Shown one piece after another: positions 33,955-47,289 of a stretch of DNA of 64,000 nucleotides. The notes beneath the pieces were generated by a model. It was given only the letters and a program-made list of their open reading frames with translations. It made no database searches and was not told the origin of the DNA. The position numbers and the translations under genes are program-made. This DNA comes from Chlorops oryzae (lineage: Eukaryota; Arthropoda; Insecta; Diptera; Chloropidae): positions 111,637,286-111,701,285 of the forward strand of contig CM035807.1 of NCBI GenBank assembly GCA_020466095.1, read 5' to 3'. Each line of letters opens with the position of its first letter. Position 1 is the first letter of the stretch.

Positions 33955-34130
33955 AGTTTCAATTATCGATAATTTTGACAATCGATAATTTTGATAGTCG
34001 AAAGATGAATTTACGAGCGTTTCGTCCTAATCTAAATTAAGGCATTTTTAGGAATCTGTCCATTTCAAAAAGAAGAAAGCTCTCTGTCACCGCCAGCACC
34101 ACATTTCCAATGCTAAAGTAAATGTCCAGT

Positions 34131-36419
34131 AAACGGAGCTCTCTTATTTGGCCGAAAATTACGACCATTAAGCAATTTATCGCTTACTTTCCTGCTTTTC
34201 CATGCAATGGGGTAAGAGAGGAAATCGAGAGAACAATTATTTTGTAATCAAATCATTTTTTTTTTTTACTTTGATCGTTCTTTCAGCCGGGTCATCCTGT
34301 TGATATCAACTACAGGGAAGGCTTTTTAAAGTGGGCTGATTTTTTTCTGAAAAAGACATTTTAAAATTAATTTTTTTTGCTATTCATATTCAAAATCATT
34401 TATTTTAATTCAAAGAGATTTCTTCCAGCTGTCAGGCCCGTGCGCAAGAGGAGGGTTTTTGGGGGGAGTTCAACCCTCAAATGCTTGTGATTTAAAACAG
34501 TCAATTAAAAATATGTTTCAGAAATCTAAGTCTGTTCACTTTAAATATCATTTTAAATCAATACAGTACCTACATTTAAAAGATTTTATTCAAAATGATT
34601 TTAAGAACCATTTCATTCTTTCTGGTATAGACCGCCTCGGAAATGCAGTGTCTTAAATGGAGCTAAGTTCATTGCTTTACAGCATTCTCAGTGTCCCCAT
34701 TTAAACGACGTAAATATAAAGACGTTCCCTTGTCTTATCACATGTTTCCGTTTATTGTGATTCTAAACTCTTTGAATCGAAATCTCTGCATAATTCCAGC
34801 AAACCGGCTGACTGACTGGCTTGACTGACTATACAGCTCAAAGCGTTAAGACTCAAGATCTTATCTGACCATTTCGAGCAACCGCAAGCGGAAGGGATTT
34901 AACCCGATGTTGGGCATAACTGAGACAGCAACAGCAATAGCAATAGCACCAACAACAACAATCAGTCACTCAGTTGGTTTATGTTTTTTTCAGACAATGT
35001 TGTTGTTTGTTAAATAATGTTGCTTGTTTGTTGTCTTGCCGTGCCATTGTGCCGCTGTACGTACGTATGTGATGCTGTAATGTCGTCTTCTTGTGCTGCA
35101 TATTCGTGCGCCTTGTCAACTGTCGCATGTACTCATAGTCTTAAACTTGTAAATACTAACCCCCAACTTAAGATACCATCAGCAGATAAACACACAAACA
35201 AACACATACATGCATACAATATTATATCTACGAGTAGATAGATATTCACATGCGTATACGAATAAAGTTTATTTGCATGGCATTTGATGAGTGGAGGGGG
35301 GGTGAGGGTTACTGCTGGCGGGTAAACGAAATTATTATTAACTTCGTTTTTTCACATTTTAAGATAAACTCTTTGTTGAACGTTCGCATTCGCCTCCTCC
35401 TAAGCGAACAATGCGGACAGACACACACACATACATATAATGATGATCATTTTCTGCTCAATGCGGTTAGATAAAAGCGGACGACTTTACGGTTCAGAGG
35501 GGTTCGACTTTCGTCTTAATCCAAATAATAAAATCAGTTTTAATGCTAACAGATGCACGCATCTATGAAGAATGATTATGATGATGACGACGATGATGAT
35601 GGTGATGGCGATGATGATGCGGGTGACCTTATTAGATGAGCAGACAACAAACAATGAAGATTGAAATCTGATTTCGTAATCTGATCCTATTTTAAGGGAT
35701 CTCGATGTTACGCACGCGATTACTAACGATTTTCTTGGTTAGCCAGAAATTTTTGATGGATGACAATAATTCAAATGAAGCTGTCAATCTCTTGTCTACT
35801 CACAGAAATATAATCCTGCGCTATAATGATCCTTTTGATTTCAATTTCTCAATCGAAAATAACATGAACGAAAACCAAGTCAATTAATTTAACTGAAATA
35901 GATTAGAAAAGAAGGTCCAAAAAGGTCAAAGGAGAGAACATCAAACCATCAGTATTCCGATCAACGTTAATCGGAAAACAGGCCTCAAGGTATAGGGAAC
36001 ATATTCATTTTAATTCAGCTGCAGTTATGGGTTCACTGTGCTGAGCTATGCCTCTATGCCGTTCACTGTCGACACAAAAATTCATTATTCTCTCATAAAT
36101 CCAATCCAATTTATTAAAAGATTCACATTCGATTGCGTGTATAGCTTTTTTGGAACTATTTTAAATCCTCTCAATGCCTCAGCGATCCGATTTTCAAATA
36201 CAGTCAAGCTTCCAAAACTCGAACTCCCATAGTTTCCCATACAACCAGGTACCGATCCAGCTTTTTTCTACTATGGGACAAGATTATCCCCCCCTATGAA
36301 GGTACTAATAGGATACTATTTTTGTATATGTATGTATGAATGTGAAACTTACTTAATCTCACAGTGCCGCCCGGTTTGCCACCCCCTGAATCAGGACCTG
36401 CATATAACTCTCGAACTCC
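34131..36419. other. Intergenic DNA, no gene seen
   Basis: CAGGCCCGTGCGCAAGAGGA at about 34434 resembles a hAT-type tip without a found partner. A GATGATGACGACGATGAT microsatellite lies near 35580-35620. Confidence 0.4.
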
Positions 36420-36760
36420 AAGGTAGGTAGGTAGGTAGCAGTGGCATCTGATTGCTCACGTAGGCACAGTAGGTTGGCCCATTGTGATACCACAAGATGA
36501 CACGACTTGCCCCTTACGATTTAATATGGAAGCCATTTGGACTTCCTGATGAACCGAGCAATGTCCGTAACTTTGATTTAAGATAGCCCGGCGAGACTGA
36601 TGAAGAAGGAGCACCCTAAAAGGGTCAATCCTCTTCTTGCTAGGTGAAGAATAGATTCCTCCTCCTCCTCTGAGCGACAGCTTCGGCAAAAGTCATTATT
36701 TGGGACACCTAGTCTTGTTGCATGTCTGCCGAATAAATCTCTAAAAAATCTTTGGATAAA
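36420..36760. mobile_element. Retroposon fragment with GGTAGGTAGGTAG start
   Basis: It shares TTGGCCCATTGTGATACC with the SINE at 10056-10300 and has a (GGTA)n end. The remainder, with GCGACAGCTTCGGCAAAAGT, looks like the 3' part of a longer retroelement. No protein was recognised. Confidence 0.45.
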
Positions 36761-37725
36761 AATGATTCTAGTTGTGGATGTTCGACTGTGCTCTCAATTT
36801 TGGTTGAAACAATTTGCATCCATTAATATTTCGACAAACTCTCGACTTTCGACTAATTACGGTCCGAAAAGGAGAAAATTTTGGCACTAAATATTTTTAT
36901 CGGGCATCAATTAGACGCGTAAAATATTCCATTTCAAATACTGAAATGAAATTTCCGCGAAAACGTTGCAATTTTTCTTCATTTTGTTTTTATTTTTATT
37001 TTTATTGCTGTCGGTGCCTGCATGCCTGGTCAGTTTTTGTGGAACGCCATCGTAATTATTCAGTCGCTAACACTTTATCGACGCAGCGTTTTTCCAAAGG
37101 CCGACGTACAAAATTATCGCCTGCCTACACCAAAAATCTATTTATTTTTATTTGCTTTTTTTTTTGTGCAAAAATTTCTGAAAATTTTTGCTAAAAATAT
37201 TCATGAACGAAGAACTTCAAGTGGATTTAGAGATTTTTTTTTCCTGCCCCGAGACATCGTGCAGCTGTTTCGAGTGCATCATCCGTAAGAGCGATACAGG
37301 AAATGAGAATTTATTATTTAAGCCTAATATTAAGGCAAAAACGGGGAATGAAAATATTTACATTGGAGCGTCATTAACGTGACTTAAGGATCATTTGTAA
37401 AACGATAAAAATTGACATGGAGAAAATAATAAAATTCAGAGCGATTTATTTTTTTTTTACCTACATACCTCTATGGATGTATCCCCATTTGGAATGTGAA
37501 TTTGTGATCAAAATATTTAACCAAAAATATCAAATTGGCCAAAGAGAAGGACAAATATTTATATTCTTTCGCAGCACTTAAATAATGTTACAAAAAAAAA
37601 AAAAAAAAAAATACGATAAAAACCAGAACATTATTGAGAAAACTGGCCAAATTGTGGAAGGAGAAATTTTGTTCCAATTGAACCATAGTGCAAAGTTGCC
37701 TTCGTGGTAACACTTCATATTGCTC

Positions 37726-37939
37726 CACTGTTGCCAGTTTAGGGGAATCTCCCCTAAATCAGAAGACATTTATGATCTTTAGTGGAGTCTTAGGGCAGAG
37801 AAGTGGTCACTGAAATTTTTATAGGACCTTATGGGACCAAGTTTTTGTTTTTTGAAGATTTTAAAATTAAATTTTAGGGAATTTTGGCCTTGTTTTGAGA
37901 CATCCAGGGGAATATTCCCCTAAAAATCTGGTAACAGTG
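37726..37939. mobile_element. hAT MITE, 214 bp
   Basis: Ends CACTGTTGCCAG / CTGGTAACAGTG, followed inside by palindromic AGGGGAATNTCCCCT on both arms. The 8-bp target duplication TATTGCTC is perfect. Confidence 0.9.
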
Positions 37940-38375
37940 TATTGCTCATACGACATCAAACTTGCTTTGATCTGATTACACGTTTTCTGATTGCTTCCTT
38001 CGAGTCGCTTTGAGCTCAAATACTCTTCATGCTCATACGACAGGATCGTAGTAACACTACCCAGCCGGGTGTTTTGGTGCCTGGGCACGAAATTTATGAA
38101 GGTAGATATGCCAAAATTAAAAAATAACTGTTTTCAAATTATTTCACGAACCTGGTACTATGTCACACACCTGGTATATAGCTTGTGTATGGAGCAAAGC
38201 GAGCAAAGCCGGTATTTTTCACAATTTCAATATACCAATGCTATGCACAGTGAACCCAGTTTTCACATCACGGCACATTCTAGGACATGTATTATTATAT
38301 GTATTTGTGTGCTATGCACGTGTTCGAGCACCTCCTGTACACAGTTCCGGCTGGGTAATCTTGTAAGTCTCTCTA

Positions 38376-38978
38376 CACAGAGCCAAAACTCCCTAACTAA
38401 TAGAATCAAAAAGATTTTCTCTATGAAACGTTTTTAGGCTGAAGGGTACCCCAGCAGAAAGAAGAGAACATTTTTCCAAAAAGAATCCTTATTATTTTAA
38501 TGTGGTAAATCTTTTTAATTTTATCAAGAAGGAAAACACATGAAATCAAGAAGAAATCTAGTTATTCACAAATTTTTGCACTCAATTTCCCTTATTTTTG
38601 GCACCAAAAAAAAAAAAAAAACAATCCATAGAGAAACACTTCTTGATTCCATTAGGTTTTATACTGAATTGTATTAAAAATGGATTTCTTATTGATTTCA
38701 TTGGGCTATTTTCTTGATTTTTTCAAAAAGGTATTCTTATTGATTTCATTAGGTTCCTGTAAGATTATGGGTAAACAATCTTCTTAATTTATTTAATAAG
38801 GAAAACCTTTTTGAAAAAATCAATAAGAATTCATAATAAAAGCAACAAGTTTTCTTCTTGACTTAATCAAAAAGGTTTTCCCTATTACAATAATGAGACT
38901 TTCTTCTTGAAAAAAAAAAAAATCTTATTAATTTTGTTCTATTTTATTGGGTATTTATTATGTACTGTTTTCTCTGTG
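38376..38978. mobile_element. TA-flanked element with CACAGAG ends
   Basis: TA|CACAGAGCCAAAAC at the left and GTTTTCTCTGTG|TA at the right form short inverted ends. The interior is made of imperfect repeats around TTCTTATTGATTTCATTAGG in both orientations. Confidence 0.55.
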
Positions 38979-39123
38979 TATAAAGCTTTGTAGAAAGTTG
39001 AGCGGAGGATGGTATTTCCGCTAGCCAAGGATTTCCTCAAAGAGCCAGCAATTTGAGACGGGTCCTTGTGTTACCCTAAAGTCCCGTCCATAGAAGTTGT
39101 ATGTTAATAGGCTAACTAATGAG

Positions 39124-41136
39124 TTTGCCTCGGAATTTGAATGTGTAAAAAAATTTAAAAAAATATCAAAAAATATTCCAAAAAATTCAAAAAACAAAAA
39201 TGCAAAAAATTCAAAATATTCAAAAATTTTAAAAATTAAAAAAATTAAAAAATTCAAATAATTAAAAAAAATAAAAAAATGCAAAAAATTCAAAATATTC
39301 AAAATATTCAAAAATTTTAAAAATTAAAAAAATTCAAAAAATTCAAAATATTCAAAAATTCAAAAACTTCAAAAAATTAAAAAAATTCAAAAAAATTCAA
39401 AAAAATCAAAAAATTGAAAAAAGTACATATGGGCAATTCCATTTGTTGGTACGTTACACTTTTTTTAATTTTGGGCACATAACTTCTTAAGTTTTTTAAA
39501 CACGATGTCGAGCTTTTCCAGTAAATAAAGATAGGCATGAGTTCTAGAAAATACAATATCTAATTTTGAAAAAAGTCCATGGGGCATCCTGGTAATGCTG
39601 ATTAAAAGGCGTTGGTATGTTACAAATTTTTCTAGCTGTTTTGAGAGAGCGGCAGATATTGTGAAAACTCTGCTCTCCTACTGAATGTAGTTTTACAAAA
39701 TTTTCATGAATTATGTAAAAAAGGTTACTTTCGATGATTTGCATTAAAACACCCAAGAAATATGTGTTGATAAATTTTAAAAAATATTATACGCCTGTTG
39801 GTACGTTACGTTGGTATGTTACATAAAAATTTTTGAAATCGAACTGTCATAGAGATATCAAAGTAAAAAAAATTTTTACAAAAGATTTGACCTAAATCTA
39901 TAAAATTAACCTTCTGAATAGTATAGAAGCTTTTTATGCCCGGCAGACTTTGTGTGCCGGGAATACTATCTTTTTGCATCTGTTTGAAACACCCAGGTGT
40001 TTCATCAAATGAGGGTACCTCCTGCTCATCAAGTAAAAAAATTAGGCGTGATCGTTTATCCTTTAAAACTGTGTATGTCCAAAACAGGGTTGGATCGACG
40101 GTGGCTATATCGGGTTTGCACCCCCCTTTGGGAAATTTTGATGGTTTGGATAGTTTGTGCATATCAAAGACTTCTATCCAACAAATATAAAAAATCAGGT
40201 GTGTGATTGGATTCCCGGGAATTCATTTCCCCGGGAAATTGAAATAAATACTTGGGAATTTAAATATGTTCGAAATTTTTTAATTCGAAAATTTTATCGT
40301 ATAGCCGCTCTTTTGTTTTTGACAATGTCATTTCTTTCAAAATTGCCATACATTTTTCAAAATATTGGAGGAACGAAATTCCTTTTCCCCAAAATTTGGG
40401 GAAAGGGAATCCAATCACATGCCCGAATAAAAAATTTACAAACTAATTTTCAAGTTACATAGATCTTAGCACATTTGAAACTGCGACCGGTACCTTGTCA
40501 GGCTAACAATCATGAAAGCGTTGGTACGTTACAGCTTTTTAATGCAATTTAAAATTAAAAATAACCCACAAATTTAATTTTTTTAACGGAATTCTTTGAA
40601 CAATTTCGAATACTTAGAGGAAAAAATAAAGAGCATTTATTTCATCGACATGCTTTACTTTGACACTAACTTTGTTGCATTTAGCGTTGGTATGTTACAC
40701 AAACTTTGCGGCCAAATGCAACACTGTCTGCGTCGCTTAAAATAATACTGGGCTTAGTTATATATCGAAAAATATATACATGTTTCATTTGCTGACCTTG
40801 GGAATATTTTCGACGTTTGACATTTTTCTTCGAATAATTTAAGCTTTTCACAAAACACGCGTGTCCACTTGCGAAAAAAGGATGCACTATATGAATTTGA
40901 CAGCAACGTATAGATTACATATCTGTTCAACTATTATTGATATTTTTTTCCAACTTTAATCGAAAAAAATTTTTTTTTCTTCTCATCGATTTCTGTGTAA
41001 TTGCCCATATGCCTATTAAAATGTTGAATTCTCAAATTCACAAAACAAGCCTACTTCAGTGAATAAAATATTCAAAGAGCACAGTTCAATGCAAAAAAAT
41101 TCAAAACAATTCAAAATATTCAAAGTCCTACGCTTA
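39124..41136 (-). mobile_element. GAATTTTT-type MITE, copy 6, interrupted
   Basis: The left end TTTGCCTCGGAATTTGAATG matches the family. The right end is degraded (near AAAGTCCTACGCTTA). The element at 39426-41011 is inserted in it: host sequence TATGCCTATTAAAATGTTGAATT resumes right after it, as in the uninterrupted copy at 43550-43585. No clear target duplication remains. Confidence 0.65.
39426..41011. mobile_element. Unclassified inverted-repeat element with GTTGGTAYGTTACA motifs
   Basis: Ends are CATATGGGCAATT and AATTGCCCATATG. Six direct copies of GTTGGTAYGTTACA (last base G in one) lie at 39445, 39611, 39797, 39810, 40520 and 40686, all on the plus strand. No transposase is recognisable. 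The exact target duplication is unclear. Confidence 0.7.
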
Positions 41137-42357
41137 CAATTTCTCCCTAAACGCGCCAGACTATAAGAATTTTCTGAATTATTTCAGACATTCGTATTGA
41201 TTTTTCGAATAACCTTTCCTTTTACGTTAATTGTAAGAAATAAATTCCCTAAAAGTTGATTTTCAACATTTGTAAACGACCTACATATGGGATTCCCTAT
41301 AGGAAAACAAAAAAAAAAAGTGTTTTATTATCAACTGAGAAAGTTCTGAGGCTTTTAGAAATAATTCAATTTTTCTGATTAAAAATTCAGTGGAAAGCCT
41401 AAGCACGTTCGGGGGGGAAACTACAAATGACCTATAAAGCAAAACAATATCCCACATATGACTAATACGACAATCACGAACGATTTCCACAGTCCCAAAG
41501 TCTGGTTGTGGTTTCTTGAAACTAGGGTATATGAAAAAAAATCATCAATCATGGAACCGCATGCCAGCAACATCTTCAACCAAAAAAAAAAAAAATTGCT
41601 TTTTTGTATGAAAAATTAAAGCCACGAGCGATGATCAACAGTTTGCCGCTTCTTAAGACGAGGAACTAAATATGTTCCCATCACGAGGATTGCCGAAAAA
41701 GAAAAAAAAAATACTCTCTGTTTAGAAATGAGAAAGAAAGCACGCACACGAAAAGAGAGACCCACGAAGTATGTCACCAAACTTTTCATAAGGCAGCCTG
41801 TTTTTTTTTTCTTTTCATTTTCCGAAAAATGAGTTGTCAAACTGACTCACGACGATTCGAAAAATCTACAAGTGATATGACGGCAACTGGCTCATCAATA
41901 TCATCAGTGTCATTATTAGCAGCGCCATCTCAATGCCCGATCGTAAAAATATTGCCTATTCGTAGCACGACAATGCCAGAATCCATCCGTCCGATGAATG
42001 GGGCGAGGTAGCTTATGCTTCCACCACTTGTATGTAAATATGCGGGGAAATTATGGCGCAACTGGTGGCACAATTGGCAAGACAAATGAACTAGCCATTC
42101 ATTCGTGAGCATCCGTCTAGCCGTTCCGACCATCGGCCAAGCTGAGGAGAATTTCTTCAAGTTTTACAGTGGTATGGAGCTTATCAAAAAGTTGACAAAA
42201 TATTGTAGTTGCTCTCAAGACGAAACAAGTCGATAAAAAAAAACTTAAGGATCCGGATTTTATATTTGCTATAAAAGTAATTTATGATACTGATAAATCA
42301 ACCCTTAACATATGCTGACATACCGACATAAAAAATTTTGTTTTGTCAAAAACAATA

Positions 42358-42933
42358 GGGGTATTCACAAAGGCGTGTTAAAAACGTTTTTTTTTTTTTT
42401 TTTTAAACAATTCATTTAATTTATTGGATCACTCCTTTAGGATAGGAGTCTATCAATAATTTATAAAATCTTACACCTAAAGTTAACAATTACATATCAC
42501 AGAGCATATTCAGATTTGAAGAATCCTTTATGGGATGTAATTTTTAGATAATTACGTGCCTTTTCGCTGGAGCTAGGCTTTTATGATGTGTGTGTAGGAG
42601 CACATGTAATTGAGAACGGTGTTGGAGAGCTTAATATAAAGCTCAGTAAGGTGGTTATGCAGTGGATTACCCGGGAGAATGTAGATTTTTTGACTTTATA
42701 GCTAGGAAAGCTGTTGTTTTTGGAAGTGCATGGATTGCACTCCGAAAACCGCGTCGGCAATCAGCTAGGAGAGCTGTGTTGTTGAATGTGCATGGATTGC
42801 ACTCCGAAAACCGCGTTTGAAAGTCGGAAATTCGGAAAAATGGGACTTTTTTTGTACCTTGCCCAATTATTAAGCAGTTAAAATTATCCGATTTTCCGAC
42901 TTTCCTATTTTACGACGCCTTTGTAAATACCCC
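42358..42933. mobile_element. MITE with GGGGTATTCACAAAGG ends
   Basis: GGGGTATTCACAAAGGCGT and its inverted partner ACGCCTTTGTAAATACCCC are flanked by TA. Inside is a direct repeat of TGCATGGATTGCACTCCGAA (42731 and 42790). Confidence 0.72.
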
Positions 42934-42988
42934 TAATATGAAAAAACTGCTTTAAAAATATTTTTTTTTATATTTTGTCGTACTTTTG

Positions 42989-43203
42989 GTGGCCTCCGTG
43001 GCGTAGTTGCCAACTTACGATGTGAGAGGGTCTGGTTTCAACTCCCAGCTCGGGTGTGGATGTTAGTCGTGACATTTTTCGTGTTTCTGTTCTTCTTTGT
43101 TTTTTCCATTTTTTGTGGGTATCACAACGGGCCCATATGAGGCCCAAGTGTGTCACCCTTGGAGGGCATTGTCGTGTATAAAAGGCCAAAGTCCATAAAA
43201 AAA
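42989..43203 (+). mobile_element. tRNA-derived SINE
   Basis: The head GGCCTCCGTGGCGTAGTTGC contains an A box. The B box GGTTTCAACTCC follows about 40 bp later. The body includes GTGGGTATCACAACGGGCCC and ends in an A-rich tail (ATAAAAAAAG). Confidence 0.72.
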
Positions 43204-43286
43204 GTGCATTCAAAGGTCTGGAAAGATAAAAAATAATTAAGTATTTGTAAACTGGTGTGATTGATAACAATAAACAAACCAAAATA

Positions 43287-44008
43287 CAGTAAAAATCGGT
43301 TATAAGAATACCGCTTATAACGATTATCGGTAATAGCGATGATTATTTAAGGTAAAATTTGGTTCGCTAATCTAATTCTTCTTAATTTCTATCACCGGAT
43401 ATAGCGATGTTCGGTTATAACGATGGACTTTTTCTGGTACCTTGAACATAGTTATAACTAGAGCTCGGATTTTAAAAACTTTGAATTTTTTTGAATTTTT
43501 TTGCATTTAACTGTGCTTTTTGAATATTTTAATCACTGAAGTAGGATTTTTTTGTTAATTTGACAATTCAACATTTTATTAGGCATACTAAATCGAACTA
43601 ATTTGGAATTTTTGACTGTGAATTTTTTGAATATTTTGAATGTTTTGGATTTTTGTTTGAATTTTTTTTGAATATTTCGAATTTTTTGCATATTTTTTTT
43701 TTATTTTTTTGAATATTTTGAATTTTTTGCATTTTTTTTTTTTTTTTGAATTTTTTGGAATATTTTTTGAATATTTTGAATTATTTGCATTTTTGTTTGA
43801 ATTTTTTTTTGAATATTTCGAATTTTTTGCATTTTTTTTGAATATTTTGAATTTTTTGCATTTTTTTTTTGAATTTTTTGGAATATTTTTTGAATATTTT
43901 GATTTTTTTGCATTTTTTTAAAAATTTTTTTAAATATTTTTTGAAAATATTTTTCCATTTTTTTTACATATTCAAATTCCGAGGCATAGTTATAACCGAT
44001 TTTTACTG
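43287..44008. mobile_element. Pogo/mariner-like MITE hosting a nested MITE
   Basis: Inverted ends are CAGTAAAAATCGGTTATAA and TTATAACCGATTTTTACTG, with related inner motifs (CGGTTATAACGATGG). The GAATTTTT-type MITE at 43459-43988 split it close to its right end. Confidence 0.8.
43459..43988 (+). mobile_element. GAATTTTT-type hAT MITE, copy 3 (nested)
   Basis: It has the same ends as copy 2 and a perfect target duplication GTTATAAC (43451-43458, 43989-43996). It sits inside a pogo-like element and keeps the unique block around 43500-43620. Confidence 0.9.
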
Positions 44009-46386
44009 CAGTGTCATTTCATGGAAATCGGCTGATCATTATAACTTTTCGTTAGCTATAAAAGCGTTCAAGTTGTTGCTATAATTCTCAGAAGCTTCTA
44101 AATTTGGTTCTACTTAAAGGTTTCAATAATTGAAACTCTTTAGGCTTTTCAAAGGCGCACACATAAGTCACACACAGAAAGTGACGAAATATGGCCATAT
44201 CCCCAAATCGTGGATGCCTCATGCGGTTAAGCTCGAATAATTTAAGCATTCATTGATAAAAAACTTGTATCTCCAGTTTAAAAGCAGAGATAACTGATTT
44301 TATACATTTCAAATTTTAGAAAATAATTGAATGGAATTATTTTTTTCTTGCTCTTTGAAAGAAACCATCCCACTGTGCGTGACTTAAGTCCGCTGTCGCA
44401 TGCAATGCGCACATTAACTATGCAATGCTCTCTGACAGCTAATATAGCAATGTGTTTGGCCTCCACGAAGTCTAGCTGACATTGTCTCCACTGTCTTCCA
44501 CGCTATCGTTGCGGTTATTTGGGGTTCGTGGTCTGGGCACTTGCATGCCCGTTTCGTCGATGGACAGAGATACATTCTGCACGCTTGATTATAGTTGATT
44601 GTTTTTCGTGTTGAAGTCGTTTGTTTGTTTGTTTGTTTGTTTGTTTGTTCGTCTGATGTTCGTTTGTTTATTCAATGGCAAGAGATTCCAAGTGTGTCGC
44701 TTGATTGGGTGAGTCGGTTTGTTAAGTACTCGTTGGCCGTTTGTCCGCCAATTGATCCGGTGACAATGTGAGCCCCCAACGTTCGTGCAGACATTTTCAC
44801 TCAAGTGTTGAGAGCATACTTGATCTTTTCGAGCATGCAATACTTTAGCACGCAAATATTTCCATATTATTTGTAAAATACCTACATATTATCTTCGGCA
44901 GACGCCAGAGCAAATTTCAGAGCAGCCATCCTCCCACAATATACACATAAATACATATGTATTTATGTAAATTTCCAGAAATATATATATGTAAGTATAA
45001 AAGTTAACCCTTCGGAGTCCAATGTGAATTCGGGTTAATTAGTGAAAATATCAATGCGCTCTGTACAGTTATATTGTGTTTATCGTTCAGCATTGCTTCC
45101 GGTTCATTAGACTAAACTATGTCAAATCGAGTTTGTTCTTGTAGGGAAGACCCACAAGGTCCAGAATGGTAATTAGTAAATTAGTCTTGAGCTCAAAATG
45201 CTCGGTGCATATCTCCTCGTACTTAAAACTAAACAGAAAGTCTTCTGCATAGGAATTCACCAGTCAATTGTCTACGTCAAGTGCCCACACCAATGATCGT
45301 TAAAAGTCATAGAAGGCATATCCATCAGCAGTTCGATTTCAATGAAACGTTTGCATTTGGCGTGGCAATTTTTCAAAAAAAAAAAACAAAATAAATAAAT
45401 AAAAAAAAGGGAAAAGAGGAAAATAACCCGAAAGAGCATGAATAGAACAAGCGAACAAGAAAAACACTTGGAACGTGATCAAACAACGAGGAACCAATTT
45501 AAGAATGGTTCTTCACTTCGAATTTGTTTCGATTGATAGATGGATGGACATCTGCTGGGCTGGCCACTTGACAATATCATTAAAAAGATTTATGCGCAGG
45601 CTGAGTAGTGCTGGAATATATTTACATACAAACGCACATGTGCAAAACAAATGACATGTGCGCTGGTAGCAGACGCGCCAATGGATTTATGACTGTGCTG
45701 AAAATATGCAATCCATATGGGGACGAAAAACAGAAAAATATTCTTCAATAGCTTTGTTGCCATCGTACGAATTTAGTTAGAATGTTTAGGAGATTTTTTT
45801 CACTATAGAAAATTTTCCCCAAAATAGTCGACTTACATCGAAAGAGAGGAACTTCACGACTTGATATTCATCAATGCCAACTCTTCCGTCATTATCGTCA
45901 GCAAACATCATTATGGTCAATGAATGTCAGCGAAAGCATGATGTGCGTATTCATTATCGAGTGTCTCATCTTTTCCATCAATGAATATCGTTTCGAGCGC
46001 ACAATATTGCGGTTCGGTCTTCCCAAATCGTCGTCGTCGTCGCCATCGTCTTCTTTGGGCAATCGTGCCATCGAGCAACGCGCACGCAAAGATCAAAGTT
46101 GTCACAACTCCACAATCATATGAAGTGTGGATATAATCTCAGCACTTAGAAGATTGCTTTTTTTTGCTTTGGTTTTTGTTTTTGTTTTGCTCGAAGATAT
46201 GAGAAGCTGCTTGCACTCAGTCTCAACTGATAGAGCGCATTATCCTTAGCGTGATGCATGCGCTTGCGCAACGGTAGCGAACATGTTAAACATATAAAAT
46301 CCGCATGGAAGTAACTGCGTTTCGTGTTCTTGCAATGTTTTCCTTCTCCAGTCACTTTAAGACACGAAAAGGACCGACAGACATAA

Positions 46387-46428
<42 letters not shown>

Positions 46429-47289
46429 ACAGAAAGGCAAACATTTGGACGGACATGTGCCCACGTAAAGGCCATAACGCTTTCATCATTGGCTCATACT
46501 GTGTTCTGTGTTTTCATTAACAGCTAACGTTGAAGTTGGTAGCAAAGGTAATGTCTGCGCATGCGCAAAGCCTTATAGACAGCTAAAGTCCGTATTGCCA
46601 TTCCCTTTACCATGTGGCATTAGCTAATGCTTGAAATTCATTATGAGATTTGCTTTCAAGATTTATAGCGCGATTCGCCCACAGATTTGCGGTTTTATTG
46701 GAAATGAACTTTAATGCTTTTTGTCACTGAACTTTGCGGATTTTGTTTAATATTTTTTTGCCCTCCCCCCTCTTGTTTTTATGCGCTTTTATATCCATTT
46801 TGAGTGAAGTTTTTACAAATGAGTTGAAATTGAATTTACCACAAAATCGGATTGTGGTAAGCGAACTTAAGCTGAATGGTTTGAAAGCAATTCAGGCGTC
46901 TCAAAAACGTTTATAGGCTTCATCATCATTTCCTTTTCGAAATTTTATTCGATACGCTGAGAAAGTAATCCAGTCCTCTAAGCCTTCATTTTTATTTGGT
47001 TAGACAAAGAATATTTTCAAATTGACAAATATTTTTCATATGGTCACCTTGAACGCATTCTTATAATCACAAATGCCATTTAATCTCTTCCACAGAGGGG
47101 CTACACACCTTCGATCAACTTGATTGCATTTAAGAACACAATCTTCTGTAGCTGAATTCCATAGAAAAAAAAAAATAAGTAAGGGTGTTTTAGTCAGTCG
47201 AAACTGTCACTACAATACACGAAAAAGCCTATGATTATGACCATGATTATTAAGACAAGGCATTTGGGACATTTTCAAAGCAATAAAAG
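44009..47289. other. Intergenic DNA, no gene seen
   Basis: A (GTTT)n tract lies near 44625-44650, plus the (CA)n tract. No reliable coding region was seen. Confidence 0.4.
46390..46425. repeat. (CA)18 microsatellite
   Basis: Uninterrupted AC dinucleotides. Confidence 0.95.

Larger units (their letters stand above)
31874..34130. repeat. Segmental duplication unit D
   Basis: The left half is collinear with A. At about 33479 the sequence jumps from the block upstream of the defensin-like gene straight into the minisatellite, deleting the micropeptide ORF and the RT fragment. After the array the element tail continues to about 34130 and matches 55556-55720. Confidence 0.78.

Noticed and set aside
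36814..37194. 126-residue plus-strand frame
   Set aside because: Low complexity, Phe/Tyr/Cys-rich, no recognisable motif or splice context.
41829..42011. 60-residue frame starting MSCQTDSRR
   Set aside because: No domain, no conservation evidence inside the window, normal chance length.
43701..43958. Lys/Asn/Ile-rich and Phe/Glu/Leu-rich frames
   Set aside because: They are translations of the GAATTTTT repeat of the MITE.
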